Below the pieces are notes generated by a model. It had not been told where the DNA came from. It worked only from the letters and a program-made list of their open reading frames with translations, and searched no databases. 48,834 bases of DNA from Nocardia sienata NBRC 100364 (GTDB lineage Bacteria > Actinomycetota > Actinomycetes > Mycobacteriales > Mycobacteriaceae), in assembly GCF_001613205.1 (NCBI RefSeq), contig NZ_BDBX01000057.1, forward strand, positions 1 to 48,834. The letters are read 5' to 3'. Below are positions 6,007 to 14,706 of the stretch, in pieces. A program made the position numbers and the translations under genes. The number at the start of each line of letters is the position of its first letter. The stretch's first letter is position 1.

Positions 6007-8901
6007 CTACGCGACGATATTGACCAGGCGGCCGGGGACCACGATCAGTTTGCGCGGGGCCTTGCCGTCGAGCAGGGCGGCGATCTTCTCGTCGGCCAGC
6101 GCGGCCGCTTCGATCGCGGCCCGGTCGGCCTCCGGATCGACCTGGATCCGGCTGCGGACCTTCCCGTTGACCTGGATCGGATACTCCACGGTCTCCGCGG
6201 TCAGCAGCGCCGGGTCGGCCACCGGGAAGGGCCCGTGGGCCAGCGAATGGGTGTGCCCCAGCCGCTCCCACAGTTCCTCGGTCATATGCGGGGCCAGCGG
6301 CGCCAGCATGAGCACCACCGGTTCCACCGCCGAGCGCGGCGCGCCGCCGGGGTAGGCCTTGGTCAGGTGATTGGTCAGTTCGATCAATTTGGCGCCCGCG
6401 GTGTTGTCACGCATTGCCGCCAGGTCTTCGTCGACTCCGGCGATGGTCCGGTGCAGCAGCCGCAGCGTCTCGTCGGCCGGGTTGTCCTCGGTGACCCGGG
6501 TCGCGCCGGTCTCCTCGTCCACCACCAGCCGCCACACCCGCTGCAGGAACCGGTGCGCGCCGATGACGTCCTTGGTCGCCCACGGCCGGGAGGTGTCCAG
6601 CGGCCCCATCGACATCTCGTAGAAGCGGAAGGTGTCGGCACCGTACAGATCACAGATCTCGTCGGGGGCGATCGCGTTCTTCAGCGATTTGCCGATCTTG
6701 CCGTACTCCTGGTTCACCTCGACCTCGGTGCCCGTGGCGTCGGTCCAGTAGAACCGGCCGTCGCGTTCGGTCACCTCGGCGGCGGGCACGTAGGCACCGC
6801 GCGCGTCGGTATAGGCGAAGGCCTGGATGTAGCCCTGGTTGAACAGCCGGCGATACGGTTCGCTGCTGCTCACCTCACCCAGGTCGAACAGGACCTTCTG
6901 CCAGAACCGCGCGTACAGCAGATGCAGCACCGCGTGCTCCACCCCGCCCACGTACAGGTCCACCCCACCCGGATCGTCCGCGCCGTGCTCGGCGGGGCGC
7001 GGGCCCAGCCAGTAGGTCTCGTTCTCCTTCGCGCAGAACTGCGCGGAGTTGGTCGGGTCGGCGTAGCGCAGCTGATACCAGGAGCTACCCGCCCAGTTGG
7101 GCATCACATTGGTGTCCCGGCGGTAGGTGCGCGGGCCGTCGCCCAGATCCAGTTCGACCTCCACCCAGTCGGTGGCCTTGGCCAGCGGCGGGGACGGTTC
7201 GGAATCCGCGTCGTCGGGGTCGAAGGTGACGGGCGCGAAATCGTCGAGTTCGGGCAGCCGCACCGGCAGCATCGATTCCGGCAGCGCGTGCGGTGCGCCG
7301 GACTCGTCGTAGACGATCGGGAACGGTTCGCCCCAGTACCGCTGCCGCGCGAACAGCCAGTCGCGCAGTTTGTACTGGACGGTGCCCGCACCGTGGCCGT
7401 CGGCTTCCAGCCGGGCGATCACGGTCGCTTTGGCATCGGCGATATTCAGGCCGTCCAGGTAATCGGAGTTGATGGCCGGCCCGTCACCCGCGTAGGCCTC
7501 GCCGTCGAAATCCGCGGGCGGTCGCACGGTCCGGATGATCGGCAGACCGAAGGCGGTCGCGAAATCCCAGTCGCGCTGATCCTGGCCGGGCACCGCCATG
7601 ATCGCGCCGGTGCCGTAGCCGCTCAGCACGTAGTCGGCGATGAAGATCGGGATCTGCGCGCTGTTGACCGGGTTGGTGGCGTAGGCGCCCAGGAAGACGC
7701 CGGTCTTGTCCTTGTTCTCCTGCCGCTCCAGATCCGATTTCGCGGCAATGGATTTGCGGTAGGCCGCCACGGCTTCGGCCGGCGTGGCACTACCGGCCGT
7801 CCAGCGCGGATCGGTGCCGTCGGGCCAGGCGGCGGCGACCAACCGGTCCACCATCTCGTGCTCGGGAGCCAGCACCATATAAGTCGCGCCGAACAGGGTA
7901 TCGGGGCGCGTGGTGAAGACCTCCACATCGCCTGCCGCGGTAGCGAACTCGACCTGCGCGCCGCGCGAGCGCCCGATCCAGTTGCGCTGCATGGCCTTGA
8001 CGTTCTCCGGCCAGTCCACCCGGTCCAGATCGTCGATCAACCGGTCGGAGTAGGCGGTGATCCGCATCATCCACTGCCACAGGCGTTTACGGAACACCGG
8101 GAAGTTGCCGCGCTCGCTGCGGCCATCGGCGGTGACCTCTTCGTTGGACAGCACCGTGCCCAGCCCCGGACACCAGTTCACCACCGAATCGGTCTGGTAG
8201 ACCAGCCGGTAGGAGTCGAGCACGGCATTGCGTTCGGCGGCGGGCATACTCGCCCAGTCCTTACCGTCCGGCGCCGGCCGGGCTCCTGTCGCGAACTGCT
8301 GTTCCAGCTCCGCGATCGGACGGGCGCGGCCGATCTCCTGGTCGTACCAGGCGTTGTAGATGCGCAGGAAGATCCACTGCGTCCACTTGTAGTACTCGGG
8401 GTCGGTGGTCGCGAACGAACGCCGCCGGTCGTGCCCCAGACCCAGCCGGTCCAGCTGCCGCTGCATGGTGGCGATATTGGATTCGGTGGTGTCGCGCGGA
8501 TGCGCCCCCGTCTGTACCGCGTACTGCTCGGCGGGCAGACCGAACGCGTCGTACCCCAGCGCGTGCAGCACATTGCGGCCCCGCATCCGGTGGTAGCGGG
8601 CGAACACGTCGGTGGCGATGTAGCCCAGCGGATGGCCCACGTGCAGTCCCGCACCCGACGGGTAGGGGAACATGTCCTGGACGAACAGCTTGTCGGCCGG
8701 AACCTCGCCGGCCAGCGGACCGACCGGGTTCGGGGCGAAGAAGGTGCCGCGCTCGCTCCACCGCTGCTGCCACCGGCGCTCGATCTCCCCGGCGAGCTCG
8801 GCGGTGTACCGATGAGCGGGCGTATCACCGGCGCGGCCCTGGGGTGCGCCGTGGTCTACCGAGCTCTGCCCGGCCGTCTCGGTTGCGCGGGAGTCCTGCA
8901 C
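6007..8901 (-). CDS. leuS: Leucyl-tRNA synthetase
   Basis: A 964-residue class Ia aminoacyl-tRNA synthetase that charges tRNA-Leu. The signature HIGH-type motif is HVGH at 87-90, within MFPYPSGAGLHVGHPLGY. The editing (CP1) domain carries the threonine-rich TTRPDTLFGATYM around residue 328. The KMSKS-type loop is GKIGKSLKN at about 735. The C-terminal anticodon-binding and Leu-specific domains are complete, ending with the QVNGKVRSRIQV segment. About 35 extra residues precede the core, usual for mycobacterial and nocardial LeuRS. It starts at GTG 8901, preceded by an AGAAGGCAGG purine-rich region. Single gene, ended by the hairpin at 5961-5994. Confidence 0.97.
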   Translation of the reverse strand: MQDSRATETAGQSSVDHGAPQGRAGDTPAHRYTAELAGEIERRWQQRWSERGTFFAPNPVGPLAGEVPADKLFVQDMFPYPSGAGLHVGHPLGYIATDVFARYHRMRGRNVLHALGYDAFGLPAEQYAVQTGAHPRDTTESNIATMQRQLDRLGLGHDRRRSFATTDPEYYKWTQWIFLRIYNAWYDQEIGRARPIAELEQQFATGARPAPDGKDWASMPAAERNAVLDSYRLVYQTDSVVNWCPGLGTVLSNEEVTADGRSERGNFPVFRKRLWQWMMRITAYSDRLIDDLDRVDWPENVKAMQRNWIGRSRGAQVEFATAAGDVEVFTTRPDTLFGATYMVLAPEHEMVDRLVAAAWPDGTDPRWTAGSATPAEAVAAYRKSIAAKSDLERQENKDKTGVFLGAYATNPVNSAQIPIFIADYVLSGYGTGAIMAVPGQDQRDWDFATAFGLPIIRTVRPPADFDGEAYAGDGPAINSDYLDGLNIADAKATVIARLEADGHGAGTVQYKLRDWLFARQRYWGEPFPIVYDESGAPHALPESMLPVRLPELDDFAPVTFDPDDADSEPSPPLAKATDWVEVELDLGDGPRTYRRDTNVMPNWAGSSWYQLRYADPTNSAQFCAKENETYWLGPRPAEHGADDPGGVDLYVGGVEHAVLHLLYARFWQKVLFDLGEVSSSEPYRRLFNQGYIQAFAYTDARGAYVPAAEVTERDGRFYWTDATGTEVEVNQEYGKIGKSLKNAIAPDEICDLYGADTFRFYEMSMGPLDTSRPWATKDVIGAHRFLQRVWRLVVDEETGATRVTEDNPADETLRLLHRTIAGVDEDLAAMRDNTAGAKLIELTNHLTKAYPGGAPRSAVEPVVLMLAPLAPHMTEELWERLGHTHSLAHGPFPVADPALLTAETVEYPIQVNGKVRSRIQVDPEADRAAIEAAALADEKIAALLDGKAPRKLIVVPGRLVNIVA

Positions 8902-9118
8902 GGTCCTGCCTTCTCTAGCTGCTGGTGGGGAGAATTCCGTCTCGACAGCCTAAGACTTATGCCCTGACAAGCCCAAAAAGGTTGGGTGAGGACCCGGCGC
9001 GTCTCTGGGGAGTACGGCCGCCCACATCAGCAGAACCACACGCGGGTCCGCCGGATGACCCGGAACCGCTGTGGACCCGAATATGGGATGCCAGGCGGCA
9101 CCCGTAAGCGTCGAGTTC

Positions 9119-9289
9119 TGCGAGACACCTCCAAGGGTTGAGGCCCGTCTCGCACCTTGGCCGAAGGTGCTCAGGCGGCCGCGCTCTATGTGCTGCCCGC
9201 CGCACATCGCATGCGCCGAAGGCGCGAGTCTCGAGGCCTGAACGGCGAGACACAAGGGGGCCTCAACCCCGCCCCGCCGCAGGCGGGGC
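9119..9289. repeat. Structured noncoding repeat-like element between leuS and the SdpI-like gene
   Basis: The 413-base gap 8902-9314 holds no credible gene but much internal symmetry. TGCGAGAC (9119-9126) is inverted as GTCTCGCA (9147-9154), and GCGAGAC recurs at 9245-9251. GGGTTGAGGCC near 9136-9145 is inverted as GGCCTCAACCC near 9259-9269. Compact hairpins are GCACCTT/AAGGTGC (9152-9170), GCGCC-GAA-GGCGC (9213-9225) and GCCCCGCC-GCA-GGCGGGGC (9271-9289). The mosaic of shared arms suggests a dispersed, foldable intergenic repeat rather than a single terminator. No copy elsewhere in this window was found. Confidence 0.45.
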
Positions 9290-9302
9290 CAATTAACACA
9301 GC

Positions 9303-9308
9303 TAGGCT
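9303..9308 (+). promoter_or_regulatory. -10 element of the SdpI-like gene; leaderless start
   Basis: TAGGCT ends 6 nt before the GTG start at 9315, so transcription would begin at the start codon. There is no ribosome site between. The strong hairpin 9271-9289 sits directly upstream. Confidence 0.5.
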
Positions 9309-9314
9309 CGCCTG

Positions 9315-9740
9315 GTGTTCGTTGTCGCAATTCTCCTGTTCGTCCTGGCCGTGCTGGCCCTGACGACGGGTGTGCTCGGCCTCGTCGGCCGTCTGCCCGG
9401 CAACCGCTATATCGGCGTCCACACCGAGGCCGCGCTGCGGGACGAGAACGCGTTCCGGACCGCCAACCGGGTGGCCGCGCCCACCCTGATCATCTCGGCC
9501 GCGTTGCTGTCCGCGGGCGGTCTCGTGGTCATGGCCGCCGGCGGCTTCACCGGCGTCCTGGTGGCCGTGGGTGTGCTGGTCATCGCGCTGTTCACCCTGG
9601 GCGCGGGGGCGACCGCGGGTGCCCGGGCGGCCGAGGCCGCGGCGCCGCCGCCGGAACCCGCCGGGGGTTGCGGCGGATCCTGTGGCGGCTGCTCGCTCAA
9701 GGACTTGTGCGAACCGGCGGCCGGCTCCCGGCCGGTCTGA
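9315..9740 (+). CDS. SdpI family membrane protein with Cys-rich C-terminal motif
   Basis: A 141-residue protein with three membrane segments (about 2-24, 56-78 and 80-100) and the SdpI-like signature NRYIGVHTEAALRDENAFRTANRVAAP between the first two. Bacillus SdpI gives immunity to the SdpC toxin; in actinobacteria the role of this family is not known. After the last membrane segment the chain ends in a Pro/Ala linker and GGCGGSCGGCSLKDLC, four cysteines that could bind metal or an iron-sulfur cluster. The GTG start at 9315 appears leaderless. It is convergent with the glucosylglycerate hydrolase gene, with only 5 nt between stops. Confidence 0.82.
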   Translation: MFVVAILLFVLAVLALTTGVLGLVGRLPGNRYIGVHTEAALRDENAFRTANRVAAPTLIISAALLSAGGLVVMAAGGFTGVLVAVGVLVIALFTLGAGATAGARAAEAAAPPPEPAGGCGGSCGGCSLKDLCEPAAGSRPV

Positions 9741-9745
9741 ACCGG

Positions 9746-11083
9746 TCAACCCAGCCAATCCAGTACCGACGCGGCCGTCCACGACTGCTGCATACTGCCC
9801 AGCGGTTCCCCGGTGAACGGTTCGTAGTATTCGGCGAAACTGCCGTCGCTGGCCTGACGCAGGGCTTCGGCCCGCAGCATGAAGGCGCGTTCCGCCCAGC
9901 CGCGGTGGGCGAACACCCAGGAGAACAACCAGCTCATCACCGGCCACACCGGGCCGCGCCAGTATTCGCGCGGCCGGAAATCCTTCGAGACCGGTGAGGT
10001 GGAGGGTGGTAGCGCGTAACGCAGATCCGGGTGTCCGCAGAAGCGCGGGCCCTCGAACAAGCGCAGCAGGTTGCGTTCGGTGGCCCGCGGCAGGCCGCCG
10101 CTGATCAGCGGTGCGAACATGGCCAGTGTCTCGGTGGTGATCCAGCGCTGCAGGCGGGTGTCGTAGTCGCGCGCCGCGCCGGTGCGGGCATCGGTGGTGG
10201 CGATCACCCCGGCGCGGAACCGGTCGGCCCACCCGAAGAGTTCGCGGATATCCGATTTGGCCTGGTGATACTCCTCACCGATCTGCCCCAGGACCTCGCA
10301 GGCCAGGGCGAAGATCGCGGTCACGAACACGTCCTCGACCGCGAAGTCCATCACCGAGCTGAGGGCGTCGTCGTCGTAGCGGGCGCGGCGCATCTGCTCC
10401 ACCAGCCACAGATACCGGTCGTATTCGCGATCGGTGGGCCGCTGGGTGGGGTCGGCGACGACGAGGACGTCCTCGCGCCGGTAGGGCGGCAGATCACCGG
10501 GCACCACATGCTCATAGGCCCGGTCCCAGCGCGGGGAGTTGTCCATCCCCGATTCCCAGCCGTGGTAGAGCGTGATGCGCCCGCTGCCCAGAGGGTCGCG
10601 GGCATGGGCCAGCCAGCGATGCCAGCGCACCAGATCGGCCCAGCGCCGGTTGAGGAATTCTTCGGCCACCGCACGTGTGCTGCGGCCGTGCCGACGCGAA
10701 TGATCCAGGATCCGCTGTACGGCGATGGCGTGGACCGGCGGCTGGGTGATCCCGGAGGTGTCCGGACCGTCGGGCGCGTTGGCGGCCAGCAGCCGGCATT
10801 CCCAGCGGGCCGGGCCGGGGAAGTAGCCGTCCACCCCGTTGGCGAAGACGATATGGGGGATCATGCCGTTCTTCCACTGCGCCGAGAGCAGGGTGTCGAG
10901 TTCGATCACCGCGCGTTCCACGCTCAGCGGCGCGAGACCCACCGCCACGAACGCCGCGTCCCAGCTCCACATGTGCGGATACAGCCGGGGCGCGGCGCTG
11001 GTCATGGTTCCCAAATCGTTGCCACGCAGCAGATAGGCCGCGCGGGCGGCGAGCTGCGTGGGAGTGAAACCTGGGTGTGCCAT
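9746..11083 (-). CDS. ggh: Glucosylglycerate hydrolase (GH63)
   Basis: A 445-residue GH63-type alpha-glycosidase closely resembling the mycobacterial glucosylglycerate hydrolase. That enzyme splits the compatible solute glucosylglycerate, stored under nitrogen limitation, to glucose and glycerate. The family start MAHPGFTPTQLAARAAYLLRG fixes the ATG at 11083 even though its ribosome site is weak. The expected catalytic acid is D181 in SGMDNSPRWD and the base is E418 in SFAEYYEPFTG; these fall within one residue of the positions I recall for the Mycolicibacterium hassiacum enzyme. Aromatic substrate-binding motifs YPHMWSWD and REYWRGPVWP are intact. Cytosolic; no signal peptide. Single gene. 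Confidence 0.9.
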   Translation of the reverse strand: MAHPGFTPTQLAARAAYLLRGNDLGTMTSAAPRLYPHMWSWDAAFVAVGLAPLSVERAVIELDTLLSAQWKNGMIPHIVFANGVDGYFPGPARWECRLLAANAPDGPDTSGITQPPVHAIAVQRILDHSRRHGRSTRAVAEEFLNRRWADLVRWHRWLAHARDPLGSGRITLYHGWESGMDNSPRWDRAYEHVVPGDLPPYRREDVLVVADPTQRPTDREYDRYLWLVEQMRRARYDDDALSSVMDFAVEDVFVTAIFALACEVLGQIGEEYHQAKSDIRELFGWADRFRAGVIATTDARTGAARDYDTRLQRWITTETLAMFAPLISGGLPRATERNLLRLFEGPRFCGHPDLRYALPPSTSPVSKDFRPREYWRGPVWPVMSWLFSWVFAHRGWAERAFMLRAEALRQASDGSFAEYYEPFTGEPLGSMQQSWTAASVLDWLG

Positions 11084-11319
11084 CTCTACATCTTGCTGGT
11101 TCGGTCCGGTCGCGCGCTTGCGCGGTGCGTGTGAACGCAATATCTACCGAGCCACGGTTTCGCTGCGGTGTGCGGCATATTTCGAACGCGCTACACGGAC
11201 TCGCCGAACCCTCGTGCCGAACCCCGCGCCCGCGGTGCGTTGTGGCACGCTGTCCGGCGGACCGCCCGGCGCGCACGGGACCGGTGGCGCGGCGGGGCGA
11301 CGATACGAGGAGTGGCGAT

Positions 11320-12021
11320 ATGCAGCAGGAAGCCGACCGCGCGCCCGGCGAGAAGCCCACCGCGCTGATCACCGGCGCCGGCCGCGGACTGGGCGCGGCG
11401 GTCGCCCGGGAGCTGGCGCCGGACCACCGGCTGCTGCTGGGCGCGCGCACCCCGGCCGGGCTGGAATCGATCCTGGCCGAGCTGCCCGGGGCCACCGGGT
11501 GGCCGGTGGAACTCACCGACTACGCGGCGGTGGCGGCCGCGGCGGAGCCGATCGACCGGCTGGACGTACTGGTCCACAACGCGGGTATCGCCGATCTGGG
11601 CACCATCGCGCAATCCTCGGTGCGGCAGTGGCGCGAAACGCTCGAGGCCAACCTGATCGCTGTCGCGGAACTGACCCGCCTGCTGCTACCGGCGCTGCGG
11701 GCGGCGGGCGGCCATGTGGTGCTGGTCAATTCGGGTGCGGGTCTGCGCGCCAACGCCGGCTGGGCCTCGTATGCGGCCAGCAAGTTCGGTCTGCGGGCGT
11801 TCGGCGACGCGCTGCGGCTCGAGGAGCCGGCGCTACGGGTGACCTCGATTCATCCGGGACGTATCGACACCGATATGCAGCGCGCGATCGTAGCGGGAGA
11901 GGGCCGGGCCTACGAAGCCGATCAATTCCTGCGCCCGGAGACGGTCGCTCGCGCCATCCGGACCGCGATCGACACCCCGCGCGACGCCCACCCCACCGAA
12001 ATCGTGTTGCGCCCCAGGTGA
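11320..12021 (+). CDS. Short-chain dehydrogenase/reductase (classical SDR)
   Basis: A 233-residue Rossmann oxidoreductase. The nucleotide-binding TGAGRGLG motif is at 18-25, NAG at 87-89, the catalytic S138, and Y151-x-x-x-K155 in YAASKFG. HPGRIDTDM follows, as usual in the family. The ATG at 11320 has GAGGAG 8 nt upstream, so the longer upstream frame is not used. The substrate cannot be told from sequence. The Arg in the glycine motif could favour NADP(H), a weak inference. It is divergent from ggh and convergent with the His-rich protein gene. Confidence 0.88.
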   Translation: MQQEADRAPGEKPTALITGAGRGLGAAVARELAPDHRLLLGARTPAGLESILAELPGATGWPVELTDYAAVAAAAEPIDRLDVLVHNAGIADLGTIAQSSVRQWRETLEANLIAVAELTRLLLPALRAAGGHVVLVNSGAGLRANAGWASYAASKFGLRAFGDALRLEEPALRVTSIHPGRIDTDMQRAIVAGEGRAYEADQFLRPETVARAIRTAIDTPRDAHPTEIVLRPR

Positions 12022-12216
12022 ACGCGGTCGGAGGGCACGTGCCTCATGCTGTGTGATCCGTAGGGTCGCCTGCGGATCCGACTGCGGGGGGCGAGGGACG
12101 GGACTGCGTCGATCGCGATCCTCGACGAGCGGGGCGAGGTCGTCCGGCAACTCCGAGACGCCGGTACCGGCGGGCGCGTATCCGCTCCCGCCGGTACCCG
12201 GCCGCGAACGCGGTGG

Positions 12217-12513
12217 TCAGTGCTCGTCGTAGTGGCCGTCGTGGGGGGCGTGCCGATGCCCGTCGTGGATGTAGTCGACGTGATCACCGTGCGGCACGGC
12301 GACATGACCGCAGCCCTCACCGTGGACATGGTCGTGCGAGGCGACCTCGGTGTGCCCCTTGGTTTCACACTCGTCGAAATGTCCCTCGTGGGCTCGGTGC
12401 AGGTGCCCGTCGTGGACATAGTCGACGTGATCACCGTGCGGGACCGCGACATGACCGCAGTCCGGCCCGTGTACATGCGTATGGTCGGTATGCTGATCGT
12501 GTGCCGTTGTCAT
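12217..12513 (-). CDS. Small His-rich repeat protein, probable metal binder
   Basis: A 98-residue cytosolic protein made of two near-identical modules. Each has the order DHVHG..CGHVAVPHGDHVDYVHDGH followed by a His/Asp/Glu tail. About a quarter of all residues are His, and each module has one Cys in the context CGH. Such proteins are often listed as zinc-transporter related in Nocardia, but there is no membrane segment, so a metal buffer or chaperone (Zn, Ni or Co) is more plausible. ATG 12513 has GAGGGA 8 nt upstream; the next upstream start has none. No Zur-like operator was recognised. Function is inferred from composition only. Confidence 0.75.
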   Translation of the reverse strand: MTTAHDQHTDHTHVHGPDCGHVAVPHGDHVDYVHDGHLHRAHEGHFDECETKGHTEVASHDHVHGEGCGHVAVPHGDHVDYIHDGHRHAPHDGHYDEH

Positions 12514-12670
12514 CGGTGTTCCCTCTTTTCTCGAAGCGGTTGCTCTGCTCGAAACGGTCACCTGGAACTACGCACACAAATACATTACCAAGTGCGCATC
12601 AATGCAGGTAGCTGCGTATGCGCCGAGTCTCGGCGATACGGCGGCCGGCGGGAGCACACCCACACATCCT

Positions 12671-12724
12671 TGCTATAGCAAACCTTTATAGATACCCGAA
12701 TCATCCGATCTTCAAACCGGTTTG
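12671..12724. promoter_or_regulatory. AT-rich control region with two palindromes before the DUF8020-like gene
   Basis: The 379-base divergent gap 12514-12892 is the most AT-rich stretch in this area and holds no gene. It contains the perfect palindromes TGCTATAGCA (12671-12680) and CAAACCGGTTTG (12713-12724), with TTTATAGAT between them as a possible -10 region. Further left, GCGCAT (12594-12599) is inverted as ATGCGC (12618-12623), nearer the His-rich gene. These are candidate operators for one or both flanking genes. Confidence 0.4.
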
Positions 12725-12892
12725 GGGAATTTTTCGTGCGGTTTTTATGTCTTCCGGGTACCAACCGCGTAACGTCGATGTAGTTCGAAACCGCCGGGCG
12801 GCAGCGTTTATGCCCGGTGGCGACAGCTGCGCGACAGTTCTGGCTGGTTTATCCACTGGCAACACCGTGATGAAGATCGGACACGAGACCTC

Positions 12893-13540
12893 ATGATGAT
12901 CCGCAAGATCGTTGCGGCCCTAGTGCCGCTGCTCGCCACCACCACCGTGGGCGCAGCAGTAGTGCACGCAGAACCCGCGACCCCCGAGATCGGTTACCGC
13001 GCCGAGCTCATCGGTAACAGGGTGGTCACCACCCTGACCAACGGCACCTTCGAGGTCGCCGGCGAAACCGTCGAAATCCTGGACAACTCCGGCGCCACCG
13101 TAATGTCGTTGCCGCTCGCGGTACGCGAAGGCGCCACCGAGTACCCGCTACCGCACGCCGTCCGTGACGAGGGCCGGGTGCTCGAGCTCACGGCGGTCAA
13201 GGATGCGGCGGCGGCCCGCCCCGCGGCGCAGCCGGTGGCCTCCCCGCAGGAGAACTACGCGGCGCAGAACAACTTCGCCTCCCAATTCGGCCTCGCCACC
13301 GCCCTCGGCGGTTTCATCGGCACCGCGCTCGGCGCGCTGGTCGGATTGACCGGAATCGTTTCCGGACCCGGCGTGGTCGCCAGCGTGATCGCCGGAGCCG
13401 CCATCGGTGGCATCATCGGCACCATCGTCGTGGGCGGACCGACACTGATCATCGCCGGCATCGACTTGGTCAACACCCTGGCCGCCGCCCCCGGCACCAC
13501 GCAGTGGGCGCCGCGTCAGCAGGTTCAGTCGGCGAACTGA
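12893..13540 (+). CDS. Secreted DUF8020-like protein with hydrophobic C-terminal half
   Basis: A 215-residue protein with a signal peptide (residues 1-27, cut near VVHAEPA). A short beta-rich N-terminal domain follows (YRAELIGNRVVTTLTNGTFEVAGETVEILD), then a Gln/Asn linker. Two long Gly/Ala/Ile-rich hydrophobic segments at about 133-160 and 163-200 look like glycine-zipper membrane hairpins. This layout matches the DUF8020-type proteins that are abundant in Nocardia; their role is not established. ATG 12893 or the adjacent ATG 12896 may be used; the ribosome site is weak. Ended by the strong hairpin at 13605-13636. Confidence 0.78.
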   Translation: MMIRKIVAALVPLLATTTVGAAVVHAEPATPEIGYRAELIGNRVVTTLTNGTFEVAGETVEILDNSGATVMSLPLAVREGATEYPLPHAVRDEGRVLELTAVKDAAAARPAAQPVASPQENYAAQNNFASQFGLATALGGFIGTALGALVGLTGIVSGPGVVASVIAGAAIGGIIGTIVVGGPTLIIAGIDLVNTLAAAPGTTQWAPRQQVQSAN

Positions 13541-13604
13541 GCCCACCCCGACGGATCGGCGAACACGGGTCGGTGACCCGATCCGCTCGGCACACGAAAC
13601 CTGT

Positions 13605-13636
13605 CGGGCCCGGTCTGCGATCGCAGACCGGGCCCG
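13605..13636. terminator. Bidirectional terminator, perfect 32-bp palindrome
   Basis: CGGGCCCGGTCTGCGA is followed immediately by its exact reverse complement, giving a 14-bp stem with a GATC loop. It lies between the convergent DUF8020-like gene and the F420 oxidoreductase gene and can serve both strands. Confidence 0.85.
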
Positions 13637-13650
13637 TTCGCTGTCCGGGG

Positions 13651-14445
13651 TCAGGCGATACCGCTGACCGGTTCCGGATTGACCTCGTCGCGCCAGGCGA
13701 TGGCCTCGCGGACCTGGGTGAGGTCGTAGTCCGGGCCGGTGATGCCGACCGTGAACAGGGTGGCCCCGGCCTTCAGATAGTCCGGCGCCTTCTCCGTGCC
13801 CGGCCAGGCCACCGAGCGCTCGATCGTGCCGAATTCGGTACCCACCCGCGCGCAGTGCTCGTCGAGCACCTGGCTCTTGTGGGTGAACACGTCCAGTTCG
13901 CCGAAGCTGTGCCAGATATGGGCGTACTCGGCCACCAGGCGCAGCGTCTTCTTCTCCCCGCCGCCGCCGATGAGCACCGGGATCTCGCGCACCGGCTGCG
14001 GGTTGAGCTTCGCCAACCGGCCGGTGATACGGGGCAGGTATTCCTTGAGCAGGTTCAGGCGGCTGCCGGCGGTACCGAAGTCGTACCCGTACTCGTCGTA
14101 GTCGCGCTCGAACCAGCCCGACCCGATACCGAGGATGAGCCGGCCGCCACTGATGCGGTCCACGGTGCGGGCCATATCGGCGAGCAGATCCGGATTGCGA
14201 TAGCCGCCGCCGGTGACCAGCGCACCGATCTCCACCCGTTCGGTCTGTTCGGCGAACGCGCCGAGCATGGTCCAGCATTCGTAATGCGCGCCGTCGGGGT
14301 CCCCGTACAGCGGAAAGAAATGGTCCCAGTTGAAGACGATGTCCACACCCGCGTCCTCGGCCCGCAATACGGCGTCGCGGATGAGTCCGTAGTCGGGCGC
14401 GTGCTGGGGCTGGAGTTGGACTCCGATCCGAACTGGTCGGCTCAT
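13651..14445 (-). CDS. F420-dependent LLM-class oxidoreductase, Rv1855c-like family
   Basis: A 264-residue luciferase-like TIM-barrel protein. Segments GVQLQPQHAPDY, FNWDHFFPLYGDPDGAHYECWTML, NPDLLADMARTVDRISGGRLILGIGSGW and FERDYDEYGYDFGTAGSR match the TIGR03560 (Rv1855c) group of F420-dependent oxidoreductases. The substrate of this group is not known. ATG 14445 has GAGGAGT 7 nt upstream; the in-frame extension to 14637 lacks a start signal and reads as low-complexity. Cytosolic, single gene, ended by the shared palindrome at 13605-13636. Confidence 0.88.
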   Translation of the reverse strand: MSRPVRIGVQLQPQHAPDYGLIRDAVLRAEDAGVDIVFNWDHFFPLYGDPDGAHYECWTMLGAFAEQTERVEIGALVTGGGYRNPDLLADMARTVDRISGGRLILGIGSGWFERDYDEYGYDFGTAGSRLNLLKEYLPRITGRLAKLNPQPVREIPVLIGGGGEKKTLRLVAEYAHIWHSFGELDVFTHKSQVLDEHCARVGTEFGTIERSVAWPGTEKAPDYLKAGATLFTVGITGPDYDLTQVREAIAWRDEVNPEPVSGIA

Positions 14446-14706
14446 CTTGATTGACTCCTCGTCGTCGGGTGATCTCCCGGACCCGAGGCTACCGGGGCCG
14501 GGGAGGCCGGGCCGGGCGGGAACAGCGGGTGCGGGCCGGCCATCGACGCGGGTCGATACCGGCGCCTGTTCCGGTCGCGCATGGATTGCGTAACGGATGA
14601 ATACAGCCCCTTTTCCGGACCGTTCCATCGGTAGCATTTCGAGCGGCGTTCTCGTTGCCAGGACCCGCTACCGGTTGGCGAATCACGCACCGAAGGAGGC
14701 TCCGCC

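Noticed and set aside
5818..8967. A 1049-codon open frame on the plus strand
   Set aside because: It is the antisense shadow of leuS; its protein is low-complexity Gly/Arg/Val text with no domain, while the minus strand encodes a textbook LeuRS.
12514..12640. Zur-type operator before the His-rich gene
   Set aside because: No TGAnAATnATTnTCA-like sequence is present; only unrelated palindromes are seen.
12220..12678. Plus-strand frame opposite the His-rich gene
   Set aside because: Its Val/Asp repeats mirror the His-rich repeats; the minus strand has a ribosome site and a coherent repeat protein.
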